Shown here: positions 1-5,578 of the stretch, in pieces | How the letters are laid out: each line of letters starts with the position of its first letter | Position numbering within the stretch: position 1 is the first letter of the stretch | Origin: Caldifarciminota bacterium | GTDB lineage: Bacteria > Hydrothermota > 32-111 > QNBC01 | NCBI GenBank assembly: GCA_023132105.1 | Contig: JAGLYS010000088.1 | Location: forward strand, 1 to 5,785 | Reading direction: 5' to 3' | DNA length: 5,785 bases | Notes under the pieces: model-generated | What the model was told of the DNA's origin: nothing | What the model saw: the letters and a program-made list of their open reading frames with translations, nothing else | The model's database searches: none | Program-made: the position numbers and the translations under genes

Positions 1-3
1 TAG

Positions 4-10
4 CTCCCTT
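4..10 (-). promoter_or_regulatory. Ribosome binding site of an off-window gene downstream of spoVG
   Basis: Read on the minus strand this is AAGGGAG, preceded by more A residues, 16 nt after the spoVG stop codon. It resembles the purine-rich sites in front of spoVG and alaS, where the start codon follows after 4-5 nt. Only three bases (CTA) remain before the window edge, so a start codon is expected within a few bases outside. No hairpin with a T-tract is visible after spoVG, which also suggests that transcription continues. By gene-order analogy with Firmicutes the next gene could be glmU, but nothing of it is visible. Confidence 0.55.
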
Positions 11-26
11 TTTTTAGATTAAATTA

Positions 27-389
27 CTATTCTTGTTCCTCTGCTTCATCAACAGATTCTTCGATAGTCTCATCATTAATATCCTCAGTTGTTTCTTCTA
101 TATCCTCTGTATCTTCGGATGTCCCAGGGCCCTCTTCTTTAAATTTTTTCTTATATTCACTTATTACAGCTTCCTCTATTTTCTTTCTCATCTCATTGTT
201 AATAGGATGAGCAATGTCACGATATGTACCGTCTTTTGCTTTTCTCGAAGGCATCGAAATAAATAAACCATTGCTACCTTCGATAATTTTAAGCCCTCTT
301 ACGACAAAACTGTTGTCAAATGTGACATTAGCAAATGCTTTGAGCTTTGGTTCGCTACGAAGTGTGATTCTAATTTCTGTGATCTCCAT
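27..389 (-). CDS. spoVG: SpoVG family nucleic-acid-binding regulator with acidic tail
   Basis: This 120-residue protein is a clear SpoVG homologue. Residues 1-80 follow the family closely, with the start MEITEIRI, FVVRGLKIIEGSNGLF at 28-43, MPSRK at 46-50 and the signature YRDIAHPIN at 56-64. In Bacillus the protein affects septation and spore cortex formation; in Staphylococcus, Listeria and Borrelia it is a DNA- or RNA-binding global regulator. It is found in non-sporulating bacteria, so it does not imply sporulation. The family is usually about 85-100 residues. Here residues 85-120 form an extra tail with 19 Asp/Glu and no Lys/Arg, presumably disordered. The ATG start is fixed by AAAAGGAG five bases upstream and by alignment to the family N terminus. 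It lies 24 nt after the ispE stop, so co-transcription and perhaps translational coupling are likely. Identity is nearly certain; its regulatory targets here are unknown. Confidence 0.97.
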   Translation of the reverse strand: MEITEIRITLRSEPKLKAFANVTFDNSFVVRGLKIIEGSNGLFISMPSRKAKDGTYRDIAHPINNEMRKKIEEAVISEYKKKFKEEGPGTSEDTEDIEETTEDINDETIEESVDEAEEQE

Positions 390-413
390 AATATCTCCTT
401 TTGTAGTTAGTTA

Positions 414-1280
414 TTAGAGAACTGCTCTACAGACAACAACATCTGTATCTTGAAACATTAAACTCTCTTTTATTTTTATTGCTTCATTGTAATTCTTAGC
501 AATCCCGAATATAGCGGAACCGCTTCCTGTTAATGAAGCACCTAATACTCCATTATTCAATAATTTACTTTTTATGGATTTCAACTCCCCATACTTTTCT
601 ATAACAAGTGGTTCGAAATCATTCATCAATGCTGCTGCAACTCCATTTATATCCTTATTAACCAAACTATTCCTCATAATATTAATACGAGCATTATAAT
701 TTGTCAAGTGCTTTTTGTAATTTTTATATGCCCAATCAGTTGCAATATTTATGTTCCTGACTTTAACGATTATAAAGTGCATATCAAATAAACAATATCG
801 CTTGATGATTTTCTCACCAATCCCTCCCATCTCCACTATGCCTTTTTCAAAAAAGAATGGAACATCCGCACCTGTTCTAATCGCAGATTTTAGTATTTCG
901 TCTCTGCTATAACCAAATTCGGATTTACTTAATATCCATTGTCCAATTGCAGCACCATCTCCACTTGCTCCTCCAAGTCCTGCCTGAACGGGAACATTCT
1001 TTTTAAGAAGTATATCAAACTCATAATTTAGAGGTTTAATATCATTAAGGTTATTTAACATTTTGTAAACCGTATTTCTTGAATTCAAAGGTATTTCAAT
1101 TTCATTACATCGAATATTAACCTTAAATGCTTTATTTTCCTTATATTTAACAATAATTATATCCCCAAAATCCGTTTTTGCCATAATTGTTCTTATATTA
1201 TGATAATTGTCTTCTCTTTTCTCTCCGATTTCAAGATAGAGATTGATTTTAGATAAAGAATTTAATTTAATGCTTTTCAC
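414..1280 (-). CDS. ispE: 4-diphosphocytidyl-2-C-methyl-D-erythritol kinase
   Basis: IspE is the cytosolic GHMP-family kinase that phosphorylates CDP-methylerythritol with ATP in the MEP (non-mevalonate) route to isoprenoids. The 288 residues match the usual length of about 280-300. Visible marks are the N-terminal SKINLYLEI with the substrate-site lysine K11, NYHNI with Y26-H27, the ATP-binding glycine loop PVQAGLGGASGDGAA at 97-111, the catalytic aspartate D139 in GADVPFF, and the C-terminal glycine-rich motif SLTGSGSAIFG at 249-259. The loop differs slightly from the common GLGGGSSDAAA form but keeps the glycine spacing and aspartate. The start is GTG: an in-frame TAA lies 12-14 bases upstream, with no ATG between, and a weak AAGAGA stands 8 nt before it. 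Weaker initiation than in its neighbours is therefore expected. It sits 48 nt behind alaS and 24 nt before spoVG in the same direction. Its presence shows that the organism uses the MEP pathway. Confidence 0.97.
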   Translation of the reverse strand: MKSIKLNSLSKINLYLEIGEKREDNYHNIRTIMAKTDFGDIIIVKYKENKAFKVNIRCNEIEIPLNSRNTVYKMLNNLNDIKPLNYEFDILLKKNVPVQAGLGGASGDGAAIGQWILSKSEFGYSRDEILKSAIRTGADVPFFFEKGIVEMGGIGEKIIKRYCLFDMHFIIVKVRNINIATDWAYKNYKKHLTNYNARINIMRNSLVNKDINGVAAALMNDFEPLVIEKYGELKSIKSKLLNNGVLGASLTGSGSAIFGIAKNYNEAIKIKESLMFQDTDVVVCRAVL

Positions 1281-1328
1281 CGATATATTCTCTTAAATTA
1301 CCTGTTCACTTTAGTCGTAATATTCATT

Positions 1329-3929
1329 CTATTGTTTATGTCGAATATCAGTCATTATATAATTAAATAAATTATCAAAAGCTTCTTTCATTCCCTCGAC
1401 ATATCTCCCTCCACATTCCGCCATCTCATCACTTCCCCCTCCTCCACCTTTGATGAATCCTGATACATATTTTGCAAGCTTTTTAGCATTTATCCTGTTT
1501 TTCACATCATTGGAAACCCTGATTACAATATAGGGATTCCCTGAAATTACATTCCCTATTAAAATTATATACCGGTTTTTAAACATCTCCTTCAATATAT
1601 CCATCAATTTCTTTGCAGTCTCCTTATCTCCAAAATCAAGTATATATGGAATAATAGTAATTTTATCATACATCCCCTTATTGTTTAAAACATCGGGTAA
1701 TTTGAATTTTAATATTTTATCTTCGAATTGCTGACTCAAATTCTTTAAATTGATATTCTCATTTAACAGTTTAACAATACTATCTTCAATTTTATCTTTC
1801 GGAGAGGATAAAATATCCGAAATGGATTCGATTGTTTCTTCATCCTTAAGGGCTTTCTCATAAGCATGAAATCCTGTGATACATTCAACCCTTCTTATTC
1901 CCGAAGCAACAGCAGATTCATTTATTATTCTAAACAAACCTATTTCTCCTGTATTTTTAAGATGTGTTCCTCCACAGAACTCCTTTGAGAAATCTCCTAT
2001 ACTTACGATTCTGACAGTTTCCCCGTATTTTTCTCCGAATAATGATATAGCACCTGTCTTCTTTGCCTCATCAATTGGCAATTCATCTATAGAAATCGGA
2101 ATATTTTCCAATATCTTTTTATTTATCATCCTTTCTACTTCATATATTTCTTGCTTTGATAGTGAAAGCGGATGTGAGAAATCGAATCTTGTCTTATTAT
2201 CGGATACAAAAGATCCTTCTTGATTAATATGATCTCCAAGAACCTTTCTAAGTGTTGAATGTAATAAATGTGTAGCAGTGTGATTTCTTGCAATATCAAA
2301 CCTCTTTTTTGTGTCTACTTTCGAATAAACCGATTCGTTTTTCAGCTCTCCGGATAATTTTCCAATATGAACAAAGCCCATTGGACTTTTCTGTGTGTCT
2401 CGAACATCTATATACCAGTCGCTACCCGATATTCTACCACTATCTCCAACCTGACCACCGGATTCCGCATAAAATGGGGTTTCGGCAAGAACTATATCAA
2501 TCTCCTTTCCTCTAATCCTATAGGCATAAATTTTTGTCATCCCTTCCAAAGTACCATATCCCGTAAATTTTGATTTCCCTTTTTTGAAATATACCCATTG
2601 ATATTTCCCTTCATCCTTGAATTTGGATGATGCTTTGGCTTTCTCTTTTGCTTTAATCAATTCTTTCTCAAATCCTGCTTCATCAAGAACCAATCCGTCA
2701 TCTTCAACAATAACCTTTAGTAAATCCATAGGAAATCCATAAGTATCATAAAGTATAAAGAGTGATTTACCATCAAGAACTTTTTTCTTTTTATCCAAAA
2801 CACTCTTTTTCATATCTTCATAGTAAAATAATCCTCTCTTAAGACTTCTGAAAAATTTCTCCTCTTCGGACTTTATTACAATAGAGGTCTGATTGTATCT
2901 TTCTTTAATCTCCGGATATATATCTCCCAGAATATCGACCACCGGAGACACCAATTTATATAGAATAGGTTCTTCCCATCCGAGTTTATTCAATTGCCTT
3001 ACAGCTCTTCTCAGCAGTCTTCTCAAAACATAGCCTCTTCCATCATTTGACGGATAAATACTCTCCGATATTGCTGATACAAGTGCTCTTATATGATCTG
3101 TAATAATTCGCATCTCTATAAGATTTTCTCTATATTCCCTACCTGTTATATTTTGTATTTCTTCGATTATCGGATAAAAAAGATCCGTTTCATAATTCGA
3201 TTTCTTCCCCTGAACAATCATTGCAAGTCTTTCCAGTCCCATTCCTGTATCTATTCCACTGTTTTTTAATGGTTTTCTTCTCCCGTTAATCGATTGGTCA
3301 AATTCCGGAAAAACAAGATTCCACACCTCAACATATCTGTTGCATCCCGTTAACACACTACAATTCCCGGGCATATTGTCGAATTTCGGTCCAAGATCAT
3401 AGAATATTTCAGATGATGGTCCACATGCCCCTTGCCCTCCGGCAGGACCCCAGAAATTATCTTTATCTCCTAATCGATGTATTATATCAGCAGATAAACC
3501 CACTTGATCCTTCCATATATTATAAGCGTCTACATCCGATTTGTGGACACTCACCTGAATTTTTTTCCTATCTATCATAATTATTTCGGTTAAAAACTCC
3601 CATGCCCATTTAATTGCATCCTCTTTGAAATAATCTTTAAATGAGAAATTTCCAAGCATTTCGAAAAAGGTATGATGCCTTATTGTTTTTCCAACATTTT
3701 CCAGATCACTTGCTTTTCCACCAACCCTAAGACATTTCTGGCATGATGTAACTCTTTTATATGGTGGCTCATTGATTCCTGAGAAATACTGTTTAAATTG
3801 CACCATACCGGCTACTGTAAAAAGTAGAGTAGGATCCTCCGGGATTAAAGGAGAACTTTTAACAATTGTATGATTTTTATCTTTAAAATAATCTAAAAAC
3901 AAATTCCTTAGCTCTTTTCCTGATTTCAT
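1329..3929 (-). CDS. alaS: Alanine--tRNA ligase
   Basis: This class II synthetase attaches alanine to tRNA-Ala and hydrolyses mischarged Ser- or Gly-tRNA. At 866 residues it is a full-length bacterial AlaRS. The aminoacylation core is residues 1 to about 245: LLFTVAGMVQFK (35-46), the motif 2 region RHHTFFEMLGNFSF (84-97) and motif 3 GIDTGMGLERL (225-235). A helical tRNA-recognition region follows to about 455. The editing domain (about 456-700) holds the zinc ligands H550 and H554 in HTATH, and C652 and H656 in CGGTH. The C-terminal C-Ala domain ends with a glycine loop, GGGGGSDEMAECGG, at 828-841. All key residues are present, so editing should work. Local departures from the E. coli type are KASDL where KHNDL is common, and FWGPAGGQGACGPSSE at 159-174. 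The ATG start has AAGGAG four bases upstream. It lies 54 nt behind the SHOCT gene; that leader is too short for a T-box. Confidence 0.99.
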   Translation of the reverse strand: MKSGKELRNLFLDYFKDKNHTIVKSSPLIPEDPTLLFTVAGMVQFKQYFSGINEPPYKRVTSCQKCLRVGGKASDLENVGKTIRHHTFFEMLGNFSFKDYFKEDAIKWAWEFLTEIIMIDRKKIQVSVHKSDVDAYNIWKDQVGLSADIIHRLGDKDNFWGPAGGQGACGPSSEIFYDLGPKFDNMPGNCSVLTGCNRYVEVWNLVFPEFDQSINGRRKPLKNSGIDTGMGLERLAMIVQGKKSNYETDLFYPIIEEIQNITGREYRENLIEMRIITDHIRALVSAISESIYPSNDGRGYVLRRLLRRAVRQLNKLGWEEPILYKLVSPVVDILGDIYPEIKERYNQTSIVIKSEEEKFFRSLKRGLFYYEDMKKSVLDKKKKVLDGKSLFILYDTYGFPMDLLKVIVEDDGLVLDEAGFEKELIKAKEKAKASSKFKDEGKYQWVYFKKGKSKFTGYGTLEGMTKIYAYRIRGKEIDIVLAETPFYAESGGQVGDSGRISGSDWYIDVRDTQKSPMGFVHIGKLSGELKNESVYSKVDTKKRFDIARNHTATHLLHSTLRKVLGDHINQEGSFVSDNKTRFDFSHPLSLSKQEIYEVERMINKKILENIPISIDELPIDEAKKTGAISLFGEKYGETVRIVSIGDFSKEFCGGTHLKNTGEIGLFRIINESAVASGIRRVECITGFHAYEKALKDEETIESISDILSSPKDKIEDSIVKLLNENINLKNLSQQFEDKILKFKLPDVLNNKGMYDKITIIPYILDFGDKETAKKLMDILKEMFKNRYIILIGNVISGNPYIVIRVSNDVKNRINAKKLAKYVSGFIKGGGGGSDEMAECGGRYVEGMKEAFDNLFNYIMTDIRHKQ

Positions 3930-3933
3930 AATA

Positions 3934-3981
3934 CTCCTTTTTCTATTAGCAGTTTATCTTAGTCAAAACAATTAAAGTCAA
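3934..3981 (-). promoter_or_regulatory. Possible internal promoter and RBS of alaS
   Basis: The gap between the SHOCT gene and alaS contains TTGACT twice on the minus strand, at 3976-3981 and 3961-3966. The first is followed after 17 bp by GATAAA (3953-3958), a mediocre -10 element, so transcription could start near 3946 and yield a short leader. AAGGAG at 3934-3939 is a strong ribosome binding site four bases before the alaS ATG. The RBS is certain enough. The promoter is a weak inference; it would give alaS expression independent of the upstream small gene. Confidence 0.35.
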
Positions 3982-3983
3982 CT

Positions 3984-4172
3984 CTACAATTTTTCTATTA
4001 AATCGATGTAATCATCTTTAGATATTTCCCCTCTTTTGAATGATTCCTCAATCTCCTTAATTTGTTCTTTATGATGTTTTGAAGATAAATTATTTGTTTT
4101 TTTATTATAGATAAGAACAAGAGCAATAAAACCTAATACAAATAATCCGATTATAAACAATATTGTAATCAT
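3984..4172 (-). CDS. Small membrane-anchored SHOCT-domain protein
   Basis: This is a 62-residue protein of two parts. Residues 2-21 (ITILFIIGLFVLGFIALVLI) form one hydrophobic membrane span, followed by positive residues K24-K25 that suggest a cytoplasmic C terminus. After a polar linker, residues 36-62 resemble a SHOCT (short C-terminal) domain: an amphipathic helix, a turn at FKRGEISKDDY (45-55), then LIEKL at the end. SHOCT domains are common oligomerisation or protein-contact modules at the ends of bacterial proteins, and free-standing TM-plus-SHOCT proteins are widespread but mostly of unknown role. It is the first gene of the leftward operon. The only ATG lies just 8 nt after a possible -10 box and has no clear Shine-Dalgarno sequence, so leaderless translation is possible. 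No specific function can be assigned; a link to alaS is only positional. Confidence 0.8.
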   Translation of the reverse strand: MITILFIIGLFVLGFIALVLIYNKKTNNLSSKHHKEQIKEIEESFKRGEISKDDYIDLIEKL

Positions 4173-4180
4173 AACTATCT

Positions 4181-4209
4181 TATATACTATATTATTAAAA
4201 TTATTTCAA
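4181..4209 (-). promoter_or_regulatory. Candidate promoter of the SHOCT-alaS-ispE-spoVG operon
   Basis: On the minus strand TTGAAA (4204-4209) is followed after exactly 17 bp by TATATA (4181-4186). The expected start of transcription is around 4174-4175, which leaves only about two bases before the ATG at 4172. The surroundings are very AT-rich, so a chance match of the -10 is possible. It is the best-spaced sigma-70-type pair I found in this gap for the leftward direction. Confidence 0.4.
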
Positions 4210-4230
4210 GGAATAAAACAGGAAACGGAT

Positions 4231-4246
4231 TACACGAAATAGTGTA
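4231..4246. promoter_or_regulatory. Inverted repeat TACAC-N6-GTGTA, possible operator
   Basis: TACACGAAATAGTGTA is a perfect 5-bp inverted repeat with a 6-bp spacer, located between the two divergent promoters. It lies about 60 bp upstream of the predicted transcription starts on either side, where an activator or a shared regulator could bind. It is one of the few G/C-containing islands in this AT-rich gap. A repeat of this size can arise by chance, so the regulatory role is inference. Confidence 0.3.
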
Positions 4247-4268
4247 TATAGCACACAAATAAATTCTC

Positions 4269-4282
4269 TTGTATAAATACAA
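4269..4282. promoter_or_regulatory. 14-bp palindrome over the -35 element, possible operator
   Basis: TTGTATAAATACAA is a perfect inverted repeat, TTGTAT-AA-ATACAA, whose left half is the -35 hexamer of the aminotransferase promoter. A dimeric repressor bound here would block RNA polymerase. It contains TGT-N6-ACA, a layout seen in operators of several dimeric regulator families (for example GntR type), but no specific regulator can be named. In such AT-rich DNA, palindromes of this size also occur by chance. Confidence 0.35.
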
Positions 4283-4296
4283 ATTTATGTTATAAT
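4269..4296 (+). promoter_or_regulatory. Aminotransferase promoter, extended -10 type
   Basis: TTGTAT (4269-4274) and a perfect TATAAT (4291-4296) are separated by 16 bp. A TG at 4288-4289 stands one base before the -10 hexamer, giving the extended form TGTTATAAT. Transcription should begin near 4303, leaving a leader of about 21 nt with the ribosome binding site AGGAGGT at 4314-4320. The -35 agrees only in TTG, which the extended -10 would compensate for. Confidence 0.7.
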
Positions 4297-4323
4297 AAAT
4301 CAAATAATTTTATAGGAGGTATT

Positions 4324-5538
4324 ATGGCTATAGACCTAAATAGTATTCTCTCAAGCAATATTAAAAATATGAAACGCAGTGTAATTCGTGAATTGTTAAA
4401 ACTTACAAGGAAAAAAGAGATCATCTCATTTGCAGGTGGATTGCCAGACCCCGACACATTTCCAATAAATGAAATTGCTGAAATAACCAATGAGATATTA
4501 ATGGATAATGGGAAAACAGCTTTGCAATACGGAGCGACGGAAGGATATATACCTTTAAGAGAGGAATTGATCAAGTTTTTAGCTACTGATGGTGTAAAAG
4601 CCGATTTGGACAATGTTATTGTTACAACAGCATCACAACAAGCACTTGATATCGTTGGGAAAATCTTTATTGATCCGGGTGATGTTGTTATTGTTGAAAG
4701 GCCTACATATGTTGGTGCCATCAGTGCCTTTAATAGTTATAAATCCAAGATGGTTGGCATTGAGATGGATGATGAAGGTATGCTTATGGATATCCTTTCG
4801 GAAAAACTTATAGAATTAGATAAAGTTGGTACAAAACCCAAATTTATTTATGTAATCCCCGATTTTCAGAATCCAGGCGGATATACGATGTCCTTTGAAA
4901 GAAGAAAAAAACTACTGGAAATTGCCTCAAAAAACAATCTTCTTATCATCGAAGACAGCCCTTATAGAGCAATAAGGTATAGAGGAGAAACAATCCCTTC
5001 GTTACAATCTATGGACAAAGAAAAAAGAGTTATTTCACTGTATACCTTTTCGAAGATACTTTTCCCCGGTATGAGACTCGGTTGGGTAGTAGGGCCTGCT
5101 GAAATAGTAGATAAGTTTGTTGTAGCAAAACAGGCAATGGATCTATGTACTCCACCGTTTAATCAGGCAATTGTTGCAGAATACTTACGAAGAGGTAAAC
5201 TCTATGATAATATCTCTTCAACTATAATTAATTATAAAGCAAAAAACGAATTAATGCTTAATAAACTTGATGAATATATGCCGAAGGGACAAGGTCTAAA
5301 ATGGACAAAACCTGATGGTGGTTTGTTCCTTTGGGTTACATGTCCTGATAGTGTAAATACCGAAGATATATTTTATGAAGCGATTAAGCAAAATGTCGCT
5401 TATGTAACAGGATCTGCATTTTATGGGGAAAATCCTCAATACAACTCATTAAGGTTGAATTTTTCTTACCCAACTCTTGAACAGATAGATACCGGAATAA
5501 TGAGACTGGCAAAAGTTTTAGAAAATAATCTTAAGTAA
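4324..5538 (+). CDS. PLP-dependent aminotransferase, 2-aminoadipate/multi-substrate type
   Basis: The 404-residue protein is a fold-type I aminotransferase of the Aminotran_1_2 family without the N-terminal GntR helix-turn-helix of MocR regulators. Landmarks are SFAGGLPDPDTFP (35-47), LQYGATEGYIPLR (67-79), TASQQALD at 102-109, FQNPGG (181-186) with N183, EDSPY (210-214) with D211 that should contact the PLP nitrogen, the Schiff-base lysine K244 in TFSKILFPGMRLGW, phosphate-binding R251, and substrate-carboxylate R377 in LRLNF. The set resembles Thermus LysN and human KAT II, enzymes that act on 2-aminoadipate, leucine or aromatic amino acids with 2-oxoglutarate. An IREL motif (21-24) occupies the N-terminal helix that shapes specificity in LysN. 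The substrate cannot be fixed from sequence, and no lysine or branched-chain genes are adjacent. The ATG start follows AGGAGGT at 4314-4320. It is a monocistronic unit, with its own promoter and a terminator just after the stop. Confidence 0.92.
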   Translation: MAIDLNSILSSNIKNMKRSVIRELLKLTRKKEIISFAGGLPDPDTFPINEIAEITNEILMDNGKTALQYGATEGYIPLREELIKFLATDGVKADLDNVIVTTASQQALDIVGKIFIDPGDVVIVERPTYVGAISAFNSYKSKMVGIEMDDEGMLMDILSEKLIELDKVGTKPKFIYVIPDFQNPGGYTMSFERRKKLLEIASKNNLLIIEDSPYRAIRYRGETIPSLQSMDKEKRVISLYTFSKILFPGMRLGWVVGPAEIVDKFVVAKQAMDLCTPPFNQAIVAEYLRRGKLYDNISSTIINYKAKNELMLNKLDEYMPKGQGLKWTKPDGGLFLWVTCPDSVNTEDIFYEAIKQNVAYVTGSAFYGENPQYNSLRLNFSYPTLEQIDTGIMRLAKVLENNLK

Positions 5539-5544
5539 TAACGC

Positions 5545-5578
5545 AGGGGTCGTTCTCTACGGGATGACCCCTCTTTTC
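5545..5578 (+). terminator. Intrinsic terminator of the aminotransferase gene
   Basis: AGGGGTC (5545-5551) pairs perfectly with GACCCCT (5566-5572). The stem can be extended inward by G-U, U-A, U-G and C-G pairs. The T-rich stretch CTTTTC follows. The hairpin begins 7 nt after the stop codon. Its T-tract overlaps the stop codon of the convergent gene on the other strand. Read leftward, the same hairpin is followed only by GCGTTATTACTT, so it may act weakly in that direction too. Confidence 0.88.

Noticed and set aside
9..15. Run of seven T as a phase-variation tract or terminator tail
   Set aside because: On the minus strand it is the A-rich part just upstream of an RBS, with no hairpin beside it and outside any visible coding frame.
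1281..1328. Terminator or separate promoter between alaS and ispE
   Set aside because: The 48-nt gap shows no stable hairpin with T-tract and no well-spaced -35/-10 pair on the minus strand.
1876..2223. Plus-strand open frame of 115 codons inside alaS
   Set aside because: It is antisense to conserved editing-domain sequence of alaS, including the zinc motif, with no RBS or recognisable product.
3930..3983. T-box or other tRNA-sensing leader before alaS
   Set aside because: Only 54 nt separate alaS from the previous gene; no T-box consensus or terminator hairpin is present.
4273..4288. Inverted repeat ATAAAT-N4-ATTTAT in the aminotransferase promoter spacer
   Set aside because: It is made of A/T only and overlaps the more convincing palindrome at 4269-4282; repeats like this are expected by chance here.
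4290..4721. Minus-strand open frame of 143 codons antisense to the start of the aminotransferase
   Set aside because: It lies opposite a well-supported gene and its promoter, has no recognisable domain and is explained by the complementary codon pattern.
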